Assembly: GCA_017626015.1 (NCBI GenBank)
Contig: JAGAJO010000009.1
Span: 208,295 to 272,294, forward strand
Length of the DNA stretch: 64,000 nt
Source: Ruminococcus sp.
Lineage (GTDB): Bacteria; Bacillota; Clostridia; Oscillospirales; Ruminococcaceae
Direction: 5' to 3'
This document shows, one piece after another, positions 40,143-49,879 of the stretch; position 1 is the first letter of the stretch, and every line of letters starts with the position of its first letter. The notes under the pieces were generated by a model that saw only the letters and a list, made by a program, of their open reading frames with translations, was not told where the DNA came from and did no database searches. Both the position numbers and the translations under genes were made by a program.

Positions 40143-40763
40143 ATGAGCTACATAACAGTAAGCGGTTTTGCAAGAGACAGCTTTGTCGAAAAAAAGTCCG
40201 AATTTATCGGAAGTATCGCTCCTGTAAGAACTTCCGAGGAGGCAATGGAATTTATCAATAAAATAAAGGCTGAAAACCGCAAGGCAAGGCACAACGTTTT
40301 CGCATATGTTCTGAGGGAGGGCAATGTTTCACGCTATTCCGATGACGGCGAACCGCAGGGAACAGGCGGAGTGCCGGTTCTGGACGTTATAAAAAAAGCA
40401 GGGCTTACCGATGTCTGCGTCGTTGTCACGAGATATTTTGGCGGCATCCTTCTGGGTGCAAGCGGACTTGTCAGGGCTTATTCTCAGGGCTGTTCTCTGG
40501 CAGTCAGCGCCGCAAAAAAAATGGTTATGTGCGAATGTTCACGAATTTCATTTTCCTGCGATTACAGTCTGTACGGAAAAATTTCTTATGTTTTGCCTGA
40601 GTTTGAAATACTCACGGAAAAAGAAGATTTTGCAGACTCTGTAAATATATCGGTACTTGTAAAAAACGAAAAGCTTGAAGGTTTAAGAAACAAACTTACG
40701 GATATTTCCAACGGAAAGCTTGAATTGTCAGAAGAAACAAATCTTTGGGCGGATTTCTCTTGA
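40143..40763 (+). CDS. yigZ: YigZ/IMPACT family protein
   Basis: A 206-aa protein of the YigZ/IMPACT (UPF0029) family. The N-terminal IMPACT domain has KKSEFIGSIAPVRTSEEA, the conserved ARHNVFAYV, DDGEPQGTGGVPVLDVI near residues 61-77, and VVVTRYFGGILLGASGLVRAY near 93-113. A C-terminal ferredoxin-like DUF1949 domain follows. YigZ proteins are linked to translation control; the molecular role is unsettled. It lies between two terminators, so it is probably monocistronic. Confidence 0.9.
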   Translation: MSYITVSGFARDSFVEKKSEFIGSIAPVRTSEEAMEFINKIKAENRKARHNVFAYVLREGNVSRYSDDGEPQGTGGVPVLDVIKKAGLTDVCVVVTRYFGGILLGASGLVRAYSQGCSLAVSAAKKMVMCECSRISFSCDYSLYGKISYVLPEFEILTEKEDFADSVNISVLVKNEKLEGLRNKLTDISNGKLELSEETNLWADFS

Positions 40764-40791
40764 ATGTTATATAAAATGATGAAATAATGAG

Positions 40792-40819
40792 GCCTTTATG
40801 ATAAAATAAAGGCTTTTTT
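40792..40819 (+). terminator. Terminator of yigZ
   Basis: Stem GCCTTTAT (40792-40799) with ATAAAGGC (40806-40813), then six T. Confidence 0.8.
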
Positions 40820-40885
40820 AAGGTTTTCAAGGTATTATATTATAGGGGTTAAAATAAGTAGTCATTTGCTTGGAGGGATCTTACC

Positions 40886-41920
40886 GTGCTTCCCAGAGAA
40901 CGTTACGAATATTATGAAAAGCAAATCCTTTGCAGCTATGCCTGTCTGTCAAGCGAGACAAAGGGCAGACTTCGTCAAGCCGAAAAATGTGATCTTCGTA
41001 CAGAATTCCAAAGGGACAGAGACAAGATCCTTCATTGTAATTCCTTCAGACGGCTGAAGCATAAAACTCAGGTTTTTCTTTCTCCGGCGGGGGATCATTA
41101 CAGGACCAGATTAACGCATACATTAGAGGTCAGCCAGATCGCCAGAACGATCGCAAGGGCTTTGCAGCTTAACGAGGATCTTACTGAGGCTATAGCGTTG
41201 GGTCACGATCTGGGTCATACTCCCTTCGGACACGCAGGCGAGAGAATGCTCAATCAGCTTAATCCCGACGGCTTTCATCATTACGAGCAAAGTCTTCGTG
41301 TGGTGGACTGTCTTGAAAACGACGGCAGGGGACTTAATCTCACAGCCGAGGTGAGGGACGGTATTTTAAAGCATACAAATTCCATTGCCGATACGCTTGA
41401 GGGCTATGCTGTACGGTATGCGGACGTTATTGCGTACATAAATCACGATATCGACGATTCTATCCGTGCGGGTATCATTACGGAAAACGATATTCCCTCG
41501 GAAATAACAAATATTTTGGGGCATTCAAAATCACAGCGCATCACTACTCTGGTGACTTCTATAGTGGAGTCCGGGATTACTCCGTGTAACGGAGAACCCG
41601 GATACGAGGGGCATAAGGTAACGCTGAAAATGCAGTCCGAGGTCGACAAAGCATATAAAAAACTGCACAAATATATGTTTGACAGCGTTTATACCAACCC
41701 TAAGTGTAAATCGGAGGAGTCTAAGGCGCAGGAGATGATCGGGAATCTTTACAATTATTATGTCGATCATTTGGAAAATCTGCCGTCAATGTATATCAAC
41801 CTGGCATATAAATACGGTATTGACAGAGCGGTCTGCGATTATATTTCAGGCATGACTGACGGATTTGCCATTCAGACCTTTAAGGAATTGTTTATTCCCG
41901 AGGGCTGGACTAAATACTGA
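40886..41920 (+). CDS. dgt: Deoxyguanosinetriphosphate triphosphohydrolase-like HD protein
   Basis: A 344-aa HD-domain phosphohydrolase of the dGTPase family, which cleaves dNTPs to nucleoside and triphosphate. The metal-binding residues are in RLTHTLEVSQIA near 76 (His) and LGHDLGHTPFGHAGE near 111-125 (His-Asp). The N-terminal TEFQRDRDKILHCNSFRRLKHKTQVF is the family signature. It starts with GTG at 40886 after TGGAGGG. In Clostridia this gene commonly precedes dnaG and rpoD, as here with one extra gene between. Confidence 0.92.
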   Translation: MLPRERYEYYEKQILCSYACLSSETKGRLRQAEKCDLRTEFQRDRDKILHCNSFRRLKHKTQVFLSPAGDHYRTRLTHTLEVSQIARTIARALQLNEDLTEAIALGHDLGHTPFGHAGERMLNQLNPDGFHHYEQSLRVVDCLENDGRGLNLTAEVRDGILKHTNSIADTLEGYAVRYADVIAYINHDIDDSIRAGIITENDIPSEITNILGHSKSQRITTLVTSIVESGITPCNGEPGYEGHKVTLKMQSEVDKAYKKLHKYMFDSVYTNPKCKSEESKAQEMIGNLYNYYVDHLENLPSMYINLAYKYGIDRAVCDYISGMTDGFAIQTFKELFIPEGWTKY

Positions 41921-41921
41921 T

Positions 41922-42548
41922 ATGAGTTCAAGTAATACGTTTGATATGACGGAGGTTTCTAAAGAAGAACTTCCGGAAGGCTTTATAGATTCGTTTTCAT
42001 TTTTCGATAATGAAAAAACCGGCAAAAATATCTGCTGCTTTGACGTTTCCGAAAACAGTGATATCATTGTTAGCTTTACTGATAATTCTGTTAATGTATA
42101 TAATCAGACGCTTGAATTTGAGTATGGCTTTACATTCAGGATCAACGGTACTGCAAGAGCTTTTTGGCACAATGGATATCCTGCGGTATACCTTGATAAA
42201 AGCGATATGCTTGCGGTCGTTGAGCCTAAGGGAGAAATAATTCAAGCTTATTCGGTGGAGAACAGTGTAGAAAATTCTAAGATTTACAGAGAAATCATTC
42301 AAAAGTCTGAATTTCAGAATGGGAATTATTTTTACTGTCTTGAATTTTCAAGCATATTTACAAAATTATTCAGTCCCAATTATACCTGTTTGGTTAGGAA
42401 AGAATTGAATACGGACATTGAAAAGACGGTATATGAAAATCATAACGCTGATCTTTCTCTTGGTATATCTATGACCTTGATAATAGCTTTTATTGCTTGT
42501 GTGGTCAAATTTGGATTTATTAACGGAATAAAAAAACGTAGAAACTAA
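41922..42548 (+). CDS. Hypothetical membrane-anchored protein between dgt and dnaG
   Basis: A 208-aa protein that I do not recognise. The N-terminal three quarters are beta-rich with aromatic and Asp/Asn residues (propeller-like short repeats such as ICCFDVSENSDIIVSF). One C-terminal transmembrane helix lies near residues 182-203 (GISMTLIIAFIACVVKFGFI), followed by KKRRN. The topology suggests a tail-anchored or type I arrangement with an external domain; there is no clear signal peptide. It starts one base after the dgt stop region. The ribosome site is weak, so translation may depend on dgt. It interrupts the usual dgt-dnaG pair. Confidence 0.6.
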   Translation: MSSSNTFDMTEVSKEELPEGFIDSFSFFDNEKTGKNICCFDVSENSDIIVSFTDNSVNVYNQTLEFEYGFTFRINGTARAFWHNGYPAVYLDKSDMLAVVEPKGEIIQAYSVENSVENSKIYREIIQKSEFQNGNYFYCLEFSSIFTKLFSPNYTCLVRKELNTDIEKTVYENHNADLSLGISMTLIIAFIACVVKFGFINGIKKRRN

Positions 42549-42576
42549 ATGCTATAGGTAAAAGGAGGGATATGCA

Positions 42577-44355
42577 ATGGCTTTGCCTGTGGAATTTATA
42601 GAGCGTCTTAAGGCTGCAAATCCCATAGCGGAGGTTATGGGCAGTTACGTTACATTGAAAAGAACAGGCAGAGATTATATTTGCCTTTGTCCCTTTCATA
42701 ATGAAAAGACCCCCTCCTGTCATGTACACCCGGATAAGGAATATTTTCATTGCTTTGGCTGCGGAGCAGGCGGGGACGTTATCACATTCGTGATGAAGTA
42801 TAACAATCTGGATTATTGGGAGGCTGTTAAGCAGCTGGCGGAAAGGGGAGGATTACCTCTTCCCGAGGATAACGGCTATAATTCGGGACGAAGTGACCTA
42901 AGGAAAAGAATGTATGAGATGAACAAGACTGCGGCCAGATTTTTTTACAGCCAGCTTAAGACTCCGCAGGGTCGGGAATGTCTCGATTATCTTATAAATA
43001 AAAGGCACTTGTCTGTGGATACAATTAAGAAATACGGAATGGGGTACGCCCCGAACAGCTGGAGCGCTCTTAAAAGCTATATGCTGGGAGAGGGTTATAC
43101 TGAGGCGGAGCTTGAATCAGGCTCGCTTATCTCACGTTCCCAGAGAAATACAAGAAATACTTTTGATTTTTTTGTAAACCGGGCTATGTTTCCGTTTATT
43201 GATCTTTCAGGACATATAGTCGGGTTCGGCGGACGTGCTCTTTCCTCCGACGATAAAAGGAAATATCTTAATTCAAAGGATACTGCGTGCTATTCAAAAA
43301 ACAAGTTCCTGTTTTCAATGAATATTGCAAAAAATGCCGCAGTAAAGGACAGAACCATACTTCTTTGCGAGGGAAATCTTGACGTGATCTCACTCAATCA
43401 GGCGGGCTTTGAAAATGCGGTAGCATCATGCGGAACTGCGCTTACGCCGGAACAGGCTAAAATTATTTCCAACTATGCCGACAAAGCCGTTATATGCTAT
43501 GATTCGGACGGAGCGGGACAAAAAGCAACTTCAAGAGCGATCCCTATCCTCAGTAAGGCGGGTCTGAAGGTCAGCGTTATAAAAATGTCGGGCGCTAAGG
43601 ATCCGGACGAGTATATTGTAAAATTCGGGGCAGATCATTTCAGAAATCTTATAAATAATTCTGACGGAGCTATTAATTTTGAGCTTGGCAAGTGCCGAGA
43701 GGGTATAGATACTGACAGTGAGCAGGGAAAAATAGACTATCTGAAAAAAGCATATGTAGTGATCGCCGGGATAAATTCACCAATGGAACGGGATGTTTAT
43801 ATTTCCAGGCTTTCTTCTGAAACCGGAGTCAGCAAAACCGCAATAGAACAGGAAATAGCCGCTCTCATTCGTAAGCAGCGGTATTCATACAACAAAAGGG
43901 ACTGGACCAGAACGGTAACTTTTGCAAACCGACCTAAGGACGAGATCAACCCGGAAGCAGACCGTCACCCAAGAGAAGCTCAGGCTGAAAGCGGGATCAT
44001 TTATTATCTGTACAATAATCCGGACACTTGTGCAGGTATAGTCTCAAGGCTCAAGGGAGATGATTTTGTTACTGAGTTTAACCGACGGGTCTTTGAAAGC
44101 CTGACTGCAAAAATTCAAAATTTTGAAGATTACTCAATTTCCTCGTTTAACGGTGAATTTTCTCCCGATGAAGTGGGCAAAATAACCGGGATTATTGAAA
44201 AGTTCGACAAGCTTGCGGTCAATATAGATGTGGTGAACGACTATATTTCCGTTCTGCTTGATTATAAAAATAAACAAAAAAGGACTGACTATCAGTCCGA
44301 TGATGATTTTCTCACGGAAATAGCCAGATTGAGGAATGAAAAAGGTAAAATGTAA
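42577..44355 (+). CDS. dnaG: DNA primase
   Basis: DnaG makes RNA primers at the replication fork. The 592-aa protein has the N-terminal CHC2 zinc finger ([14 protein letters not shown] near residues 38-51, CFGCGAGG near 59-66). The catalytic RNA polymerase core with Toprim motifs is [12 protein letters not shown] near 264 and [11 protein letters not shown] near 305-315. The C-terminal helicase-interaction region is present. AAAGGAGGG precedes the ATG. It lies 11 bp before rpoD, the conserved primase-sigma operon. Confidence 0.95.
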   Translation: MALPVEFIERLKAANPIAEVMGSYVTLKRTGRDYICLCPFHNEKTPSCHVHPDKEYFHCFGCGAGGDVITFVMKYNNLDYWEAVKQLAERGGLPLPEDNGYNSGRSDLRKRMYEMNKTAARFFYSQLKTPQGRECLDYLINKRHLSVDTIKKYGMGYAPNSWSALKSYMLGEGYTEAELESGSLISRSQRNTRNTFDFFVNRAMFPFIDLSGHIVGFGGRALSSDDKRKYLNSKDTACYSKNKFLFSMNIAKNAAVKDRTILLCEGNLDVISLNQAGFENAVASCGTALTPEQAKIISNYADKAVICYDSDGAGQKATSRAIPILSKAGLKVSVIKMSGAKDPDEYIVKFGADHFRNLINNSDGAINFELGKCREGIDTDSEQGKIDYLKKAYVVIAGINSPMERDVYISRLSSETGVSKTAIEQEIAALIRKQRYSYNKRDWTRTVTFANRPKDEINPEADRHPREAQAESGIIYYLYNNPDTCAGIVSRLKGDDFVTEFNRRVFESLTAKIQNFEDYSISSFNGEFSPDEVGKITGIIEKFDKLAVNIDVVNDYISVLLDYKNKQKRTDYQSDDDFLTEIARLRNEKGKM

Positions 44356-44366
44356 GGAGAGTTATT

Positions 44367-45467
44367 ATGACGGAAAAAAAATCAATTATGGATACTCTTA
44401 TGGAACACGGAAAGCAAACCGGAAAGCTTACCACAAAGGAAATCACAGACGCACTGGAAAAGCTTGATTTTGACGTTGAGCAGATGGATAATTTCTATGA
44501 TACCTGCGCAAGCCTGAACATAGAGATCATAGACGATGTAGTTGTTGACGATTCTCTTGATTTTGTAAATCCTGAGGACGAGCTTGAACCGGACGGAGTT
44601 GATATTTCTCTCTCCACCGACGGGATCGCTATAGATGACCCTGTAAAAATTTATCTTAAGGAGATAGGAAGGGTTCCGCTGCTTACCTCTGAGGAGGAGA
44701 TCCAGCTGGCTGAAAAAATGTCCGGCGATAATGAAAAAGAAGCCTCTAAGGCAAGGAAAAGACTTGCGGAAGCTAATCTGCGTCTTGTTGTATCTATCGC
44801 AAAGAGATATGTCGGCAGAGGAATGAGCTTTTTGGATCTTATCCAGGAAGGAAATATGGGACTTATCAAGGCTGTGGAAAAGTTTGATTACAAAAAGGGA
44901 TTTAAATTTTCTACCTACGCTACATGGTGGATAAGACAGGCAATTACAAGAGCAATTGCCGATCAGGCAAGAACTATCAGGATCCCTGTTCACATGGTCG
45001 AGACGATCACAAAGGTAAAAAAGGTTTCTTCTCAGCTGCTTCACAAAAACGGTCACGATCCGTCTCCCGAGGAGATAGCGGAGGAGCTTGACATGAGCGT
45101 TGAGAGAGTCAGGGAAATTATGAGAATAGCTCAGGATCCCGTTTCACTTGAAACTCCGATAGGTGAGGAGGAGGATTCTCACCTTGGCGATTTTATTCCC
45201 GACGACGATGCACCGGCTCCCGCAGAGGCGGCTTCTCTTGTGCTGCTTAAGGAACAGATCAATCAGGTGCTTTCAACTCTTACCGAAAGGGAGGAAAAGG
45301 TTCTCCGTCTTCGTTTCGGACTTGAGGACGGAAGGTCACGTACTCTTGAGGAGGTTGGTCAGGAATTCAAGGTGACAAGAGAAAGAATCCGTCAGATTGA
45401 GGCAAAGGCGCTGAGAAAGCTGCGTCATCCCAACAGAAGCAACAAGGTAAGAGATTATCTTGACTAA
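44367..45467 (+). CDS. rpoD: Primary sigma factor RpoD/SigA
   Basis: The housekeeping sigma factor directs RNA polymerase to the TTGACA/TATAAT promoters seen throughout this window. The 366-aa protein has region 1.2 ([17 protein letters not shown]), region 2 with [35 protein letters not shown] and [16 protein letters not shown], region 3, and region 4 with [17 protein letters not shown] and [18 protein letters not shown]. The N-terminal region is short, as in Firmicutes. It is 11 bp after dnaG and 11 bp before the Rrf2 gene. Confidence 0.97.
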   Translation: MTEKKSIMDTLMEHGKQTGKLTTKEITDALEKLDFDVEQMDNFYDTCASLNIEIIDDVVVDDSLDFVNPEDELEPDGVDISLSTDGIAIDDPVKIYLKEIGRVPLLTSEEEIQLAEKMSGDNEKEASKARKRLAEANLRLVVSIAKRYVGRGMSFLDLIQEGNMGLIKAVEKFDYKKGFKFSTYATWWIRQAITRAIADQARTIRIPVHMVETITKVKKVSSQLLHKNGHDPSPEEIAEELDMSVERVREIMRIAQDPVSLETPIGEEEDSHLGDFIPDDDAPAPAEAASLVLLKEQINQVLSTLTEREEKVLRLRFGLEDGRSRTLEEVGQEFKVTRERIRQIEAKALRKLRHPNRSNKVRDYLD

Positions 45468-45478
45468 CGGAGGATCAG

Positions 45479-45895
45479 ATGTTTATAACGCTCGAAACCG
45501 ACTACGCTGTCAGGATCGTTGCCTTAATGTGCAAGGAACAGGTAAAACTGGATGCCAGGACGATTTCCGAAAGAGCGTGCGTTACCCTACGCTTTGCGTT
45601 AAAAATATTGCGCAAGCTGGTAGCCTCCGGTATTGTCAGATCCTATAAGGGGACTCAGGGCGGATACGAAATAAATATGTCTCCACGGGATATAACACTT
45701 AAGATGGTTGTTGAATCTATCGAGGGTACATACTGCTTTTCAAGATGCCTTGCTCCGGACGGAGTATGTAACAGAAATGCATCGGGGAAATGCAGCTATC
45801 AAAGAGCATTTTATGAAATATCAAAGTCTGTCAGAGATAAAATGGATGAATATACCTTTGACAGACTCATTCCCGATTTGGAGGAAAATATCTAA
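45479..45895 (+). CDS. Rrf2-family transcriptional regulator
   Basis: A 138-aa Rrf2 winged-helix regulator. The N-terminal ITLETDYAVRIVALMCKE and the recognition region with LRFALKILRKLVASGIVRSYKGTQGGYEI are typical. Four cysteines in CFSRCLAPDGVCNRNASGKC near residues 85-105 could bind an Fe-S cluster as in IscR, NsrR or RirA-like members. The target genes are unknown; no isc or suf genes are adjacent. GGAGG within the end of rpoD provides the ribosome site. Confidence 0.85.
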   Translation: MFITLETDYAVRIVALMCKEQVKLDARTISERACVTLRFALKILRKLVASGIVRSYKGTQGGYEINMSPRDITLKMVVESIEGTYCFSRCLAPDGVCNRNASGKCSYQRAFYEISKSVRDKMDEYTFDRLIPDLEENI

Positions 45896-45898
45896 GCA

Positions 45899-46771
45899 AT
45901 GTCATTACTATTTCATCGGCGGAGCGGAAAAAAGAAGAAATTCAGACTTGATAAGGAAGCTGTAAGGAAAATCGAAGCGGAGTATGACGATTGTGACGAA
46001 TTTGCTGAAGCGGACGTCTACGAAGAAAAGCCTAAACACAGGCGGCTGCGCAGAATTGTGTTCAAGCTGGTTTTGTTTTGTTTGCTTATTATGCTTATTA
46101 ATGTTGGAATTCTGCTTTTTACCGGACGTCTTTGGTTTAACGAACCCAGAAAACGCGACTATCCTATCAGAGGTCCGGTGGTGAGCGAAAGCATGGGAAA
46201 TGTTCAGTGGGAGCGTTTTTCAAAGCAGAATATTCAAATGGTATATATCCGTGCAACCAAAAGCACAGCTTACGATGATAAAAATTTTAAGAAAAATAAA
46301 AAAGGTGTAAACGGTACGGAACTGCCGGCAGGTGCGCTGCACATTTTTGATTTGAGTATGGACGGCAAAGAGCAGGCAGAGCATTTTGCCAAAACAGCCG
46401 GAAAAATGTCCGGCTGGCTGATACCGGCAGTGGAAGTAAAGATTGCAGATCTATATAGGGCGATCACTGTAGATTATGACAAGGCAAGTGTAAGGCTCCT
46501 TGAATATGTGGAAACAATAAAAGAAAAATACGGGGTTTGCCCGGTAATCAAATGCGATAAAAGAACCTATGAAAACATAGTTTCCCGAGAGGAGTTTGAA
46601 GACTGTCCCATATGGTATGAAAGCCGTTTTTCAGAGCCGGATGAAAGCATAGACTGGGATTTCTGGGGTTACAGCAACAGAGTGAAGTTTGATTATTACG
46701 AAAGCGAAGACTATTTGGAAATGACATTGTTTAACGGAAACAAGGAAAAATTTACGGATATGTTCATATAA
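45899..46771 (+). CDS. Membrane-anchored GH25-like protein with altered catalytic residues
   Basis: A 290-aa type II membrane protein: basic cytoplasmic N terminus, one transmembrane helix at residues 53-76, and an external domain resembling GH25 lysozymes. GH25 traits are GNVQWERFSKQNIQMVYIRAT (residues 100-120), DDKNFKKNKKGVNG, and the late WDFWGYS strand. The usual acidic residues are changed: Val94 stands where the first Asp is expected, and Glu179 and Lys181 replace the Asp-x-Glu pair (IPAVEVK). Muramidase activity is therefore doubtful; it may bind peptidoglycan. It lies 3 bp after the Rrf2 gene and ends at a strong terminator. Confidence 0.65.
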   Translation: MSLLFHRRSGKKKKFRLDKEAVRKIEAEYDDCDEFAEADVYEEKPKHRRLRRIVFKLVLFCLLIMLINVGILLFTGRLWFNEPRKRDYPIRGPVVSESMGNVQWERFSKQNIQMVYIRATKSTAYDDKNFKKNKKGVNGTELPAGALHIFDLSMDGKEQAEHFAKTAGKMSGWLIPAVEVKIADLYRAITVDYDKASVRLLEYVETIKEKYGVCPVIKCDKRTYENIVSREEFEDCPIWYESRFSEPDESIDWDFWGYSNRVKFDYYESEDYLEMTLFNGNKEKFTDMFI

Positions 46772-46812
46772 ACAATAAAAGGACGTAAAAATGCGTCCTT
46801 TTATTGTTTATA
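46772..46812 (+). terminator. Terminator of the dgt-dnaG-rpoD cluster
   Basis: A perfect 14-bp stem (ACAATAAAAGGACG at 46772-46785 with CGTCCTTTTATTGT at 46794-46807), with a T-rich 3' arm and tail. Confidence 0.88.
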
Positions 46813-46870
46813 TTTTTATTTCGGCATATGTCAAAGTTCTAATTGCTATGTACAAGCATATAAATAAAGT

Positions 46871-46901
46871 AAAAGCAGGGCAAGCAGCAAGCCTGTCCTG
46901 C
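46871..46901 (-). terminator. Terminator of the AbrB-like gene
   Basis: Stem GCAGGGC (46875-46881) with GTCCTGC (46895-46901), including one G-U pair. On the minus strand it is followed by TTTTACTTT, 26 bp beyond the gene's stop. Confidence 0.55.
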
Positions 46902-46926
46902 ACTTACAATGTAATCATGTTTTTAA

Positions 46927-47172
46927 TTACTTATTGCCTTTGATCTCAGCAATACAGTTAGCACAAATAGATTTACCCTTATAGTCAACAAGATTTTCAG
47001 CTTCTCCGCAGAAAATACATGTCCTCTGGAATTTTTTAAGGATAATCTTATCGTCATCTGTATAAATTTCAACAGAATCCTTAACCGCTAACTCATAAGT
47101 TCTTCTAAGCTCGATAGGAAGTACTATTCTTCCAAGCTCATCAACTTTTCTTACAATACCTGTAGATTTCAT
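46927..47172 (-). CDS. AbrB/SpoVT-type regulator with C-terminal zinc ribbon
   Basis: An 81-aa transition-state-type regulator. The N-terminal swapped-hairpin AbrB domain (STGIVRKVDELGRIVLPIELRR, residues 3-24, quoted here only as the family hallmark) is followed by a small zinc ribbon with Cys52, Cys55, Cys70 and Cys73 (CIFCGE and CANCI). This AbrB-plus-zinc-ribbon form is common in Clostridia. It likely binds DNA as a dimer or tetramer. AAAGGGGAT precedes the ATG. It is monocistronic, divergent from spmA. Confidence 0.9.
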   Translation of the reverse strand: MKSTGIVRKVDELGRIVLPIELRRTYELAVKDSVEIYTDDDKIILKKFQRTCIFCGEAENLVDYKGKSICANCIAEIKGNK

Positions 47173-47248
47173 AAAATCAATCCCCTTTTAAGTTTTACTT
47201 AGGCTGAGTATATAATCAACCATTATAAATCTTATTATTACAAAACTT

Positions 47249-47277
47249 ATTATAACAGTAATATCGTTTTTTGTCAA
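47249..47277 (-). promoter_or_regulatory. Consensus sigma-A promoter of the AbrB-like gene
   Basis: On the minus strand a perfect TTGACA (47277-47272), 17-bp spacer and perfect TATAAT (47254-47249), suggesting strong vegetative expression. Confidence 0.88.
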
Positions 47278-47367
47278 GCAATTTCACCAATTTTTCACAC
47301 AAAACAGAAGTGAAAACTATTAATTGATCATAATTTAACAAAAAGTTTACAATTTGGAGGAGCAAAA

Positions 47368-47958
47368 ATGCTGGGTATTTTGATTGTAATTCTTACAATG
47401 CTGTCGATCGTTTTCGGCATTAAAAACGGAACTCTCGGAGAGGTTTCGGCAGCTTCTATAGATTCCTGCACCAAAGCGGTAGAGCTTACTGTATATCTTG
47501 CCGGATCAATGGCTTTATGGGGAGGATTAATGCGTGTGGCTGAAAAAAGCGGAATCACCGCTGTTATCGAACGTCTTATCATGCCTGTGGCAAAGCGTAT
47601 CTTCAAGGGACTGGACAGAAATCCGAAAGCGGCAAAGGCCGTGTGTATGAATATAACCGCAAATCTTCTGGGATTGGGGAACGCTTCTACACCGCTTGGA
47701 ATAGAAGCTGCAAAAGCACTGAGCAATCCGTCGTCGGACAGAAATTCAAAAAGGAACATTGCAATGCTGGTTGTACTTAACACTACGTCTATTCAGTTAA
47801 TTCCCGCAACAGTTGGTGCAATGAGAATGTCTCACGGTGCGGCAAGTCCATTTGATATAACTTTGCCGGTTCTGATAGTGTCGATCCTTTCAGCCGCAGC
47901 CGGCTGTATAACAGTATATGCACTGTATATTACAGGAGCGAAGAAAAATGAGATTTAG
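47368..47958 (+). CDS. spmA: Spore maturation protein A
   Basis: SpmA works with SpmB in spore core dehydration and heat resistance. The 196-aa polytopic membrane protein belongs to the nucleoside-recognition (Gate) domain family, with MNITANLLGLGNASTPLGIEA near residues 90-110 and NTTSIQLIPATVGAMR near 132-147. TTGGAGGAG precedes the ATG. It overlaps spmB by 11 bp. Confidence 0.94.
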   Translation: MLGILIVILTMLSIVFGIKNGTLGEVSAASIDSCTKAVELTVYLAGSMALWGGLMRVAEKSGITAVIERLIMPVAKRIFKGLDRNPKAAKAVCMNITANLLGLGNASTPLGIEAAKALSNPSSDRNSKRNIAMLVVLNTTSIQLIPATVGAMRMSHGAASPFDITLPVLIVSILSAAAGCITVYALYITGAKKNEI

Positions 47959-48466
47959 CGATATCCTTATTCCCGCAATAATTGCTTTTATACTTTTATG
48001 CGGAGCAGTTAAACGTGTAAATATTACTGAAGAATTTGCTGCGGGAGCAGGAGAAAATCTGAAAACCGCAGTTGCTATTCTTCCGTCGCTTATACTTCTT
48101 ATGACGTCAGTGGGAATGTTTATAGCATCAGGGGCTGCGGACTGTATAGCTGATATCATCTCTCCTTTAATTTCATTTCTGGGATTCCCAAAGGAATGTG
48201 TTTCTCTCGCACTTATCCGTCCGGTTTCAGGAAGCGGAGCGCTTGCCGCATTGGAAAATATATTCAGTTATGTTTCTCCCGACAGCTATCCGGGAAGAGT
48301 TGCAAGCGTACTTATGTCGTCTACAGAAACCACATTTTACACTATAACCGTATATTCCGGAGCATTGAAAAAAAAGCCTGACAGCCGCATATTCATTGCG
48401 GCTGCCGCAGCTGATCTGACAGGATTTGTACTTTCCTCATTGACGGTAAGACTTTTTTTCGGATAG
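47948..48466 (+). CDS. spmB: Spore maturation protein B
   Basis: SpmB is the partner of SpmA. The 172-aa protein has about five transmembrane helices and the Gate-domain signatures GENLKTAVAILPSLILLMT, LALIRPVSGSGALA near residues 75-88, and STETTFYTITVYSGALK near 116-132. The frame is open 30 bp further upstream; the ATG at 47948 begins MRFSDILIPA, the usual start. The stop is one base away from that of the convergent DUF2130 gene. Confidence 0.93.
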   Translation: MRFSDILIPAIIAFILLCGAVKRVNITEEFAAGAGENLKTAVAILPSLILLMTSVGMFIASGAADCIADIISPLISFLGFPKECVSLALIRPVSGSGALAALENIFSYVSPDSYPGRVASVLMSSTETTFYTITVYSGALKKKPDSRIFIAAAAADLTGFVLSSLTVRLFFG

Positions 48467-48467
48467 G

Positions 48468-49853
48468 TCAGTCTCCGTTAAGAGCCTCAAATTTTGCTGC
48501 CATTGTCGGACTGTTCTTGGTTAGTTTTTTTATGTTGAGCTGCTGATCTGCCTTATCGTTGGCAAGCCTTAGATTACGTTCGGACGAAAGCAGATTTTCC
48601 TTGATCTTATTAAGGTGATCGATCGATTTGTCGATCTCCTCTATCGCAGTCTGGAACTGTCTGCTTGCAAGCTCAAAATTTCTGGCAAATCCCTTTTTGA
48701 AATTATTGATGTTTTCCTCAAAATTTGAAATGTCCAGATTTTCATTTCGCACTCTCGCCAGCTCTTTCTTGTAAGACATTGAATTCAGCGCTGCGTTTCT
48801 GAGAATAGTAATTATAGGTATGAAGCACTGGGGTCTTATAACGTACATTTTTTCATATCTGAAAGAAACGTCCACAATGCCGGCATTATAATATTCACTG
48901 TCAGGCTCCAGTAAAGAAACCAGAACAGCATATTCACAGTGCTTTTCATTTCTGTCCTTGTCAAGCTCCTTGAAAAAGTGCTCATTTTTCTTCTTGGTTG
49001 CAGTGGTTTCCTGTTCGTTTTTCATTTCAAACATGACAGACAGTATCTCATTGCCTTCGTTATCTTCCTCACGGTAAATAAAATCGCCCTTGCTGCCTGT
49101 CCTGGCGTCGTTATCCTTATCAAAATACGCATTTGGAAAAGCAGCCATGCGTATTTTATTAAACTCGGTAAGGCAGTGCTGCTCCAGACTTTCTCCTACC
49201 ATTTTGGTGGAAAGCTGAGTTTTGAAGTCCTTGTAGTAATCGACCTCTGCCTGAAGCTTTGCGATCTGAGTGTTTTTACTGTTTTCAACAACGGCAACAG
49301 CGTTTTTCAGTTCAAGTTCTTTTTCAGTTTCTTTAAGTCTTATATCTCCGTTCAGCTTTGCGATCTCGGATTCCTTATTCGCAAGCTGCTGTTCAAGATC
49401 TTTTTTCTGAACCTCAAATTCTTTTTCTGCCGAATTTAAAGCCTGACTTACTGCAAGCTGCCTTTCGATTTCCTTGTTGTTCGCCTGAGCGTTAAGCTCG
49501 GCGATCTTTTTTTCGCTTTCTGCGATCTTCGCTTTCAATTCTTCTATTTCCGAGTCGTGCTTTACGTTTACTTCTTCAAGTGCGCTCCTGATAGCAAGAT
49601 TTTTTTCATTTTCATGATTCTCTGCCGAAGATCTCAGCTTCTGGATCTCCATATCCTTTTGTGAAACGGTATCGCTCAGTTTTTTTTCAAAATCCAGCTG
49701 AGCTATCTGCAGAGCCTGTTTTTTTTCATCGTCAGCTTTTTTTTCAAGTTCTTTTTCAAATTCCGCATTACGCACCTGTGCTACAATAGCGGCATAGCCC
49801 TGTTCGTCAACTGTAAAAACCGTTCCGCAGTTGGGGCATTTAATTTCCGGCAT
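48468..49853 (-). CDS. DUF2130 coiled-coil protein
   Basis: A 461-aa protein. It has a short N-terminal zinc-knuckle-like CPNCGTVF (Cys6, Cys9), a long charged coiled coil (residues 25-225, rich in Lys, Glu and Gln) and a C-terminal DUF2130 domain with FKTQLSTKMVGESLEQHCL, GSKGDFIYRE, MFEMKNE and HCEYAVLVSLLEPDS. The DUF2130 core has nuclease-like acidic and lysine residues (Asp in GDFIYR, Glu-x-Lys in FEMK) reminiscent of a PD-(D/E)XK arrangement. That functional reading is inference. The cellular role is unknown. Confidence 0.85.
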   Translation of the reverse strand: MPEIKCPNCGTVFTVDEQGYAAIVAQVRNAEFEKELEKKADDEKKQALQIAQLDFEKKLSDTVSQKDMEIQKLRSSAENHENEKNLAIRSALEEVNVKHDSEIEELKAKIAESEKKIAELNAQANNKEIERQLAVSQALNSAEKEFEVQKKDLEQQLANKESEIAKLNGDIRLKETEKELELKNAVAVVENSKNTQIAKLQAEVDYYKDFKTQLSTKMVGESLEQHCLTEFNKIRMAAFPNAYFDKDNDARTGSKGDFIYREEDNEGNEILSVMFEMKNEQETTATKKKNEHFFKELDKDRNEKHCEYAVLVSLLEPDSEYYNAGIVDVSFRYEKMYVIRPQCFIPIITILRNAALNSMSYKKELARVRNENLDISNFEENINNFKKGFARNFELASRQFQTAIEEIDKSIDHLNKIKENLLSSERNLRLANDKADQQLNIKKLTKNSPTMAAKFEALNGD

Positions 49854-49879
49854 AACGATACCTCCCGTATTTAATTATT

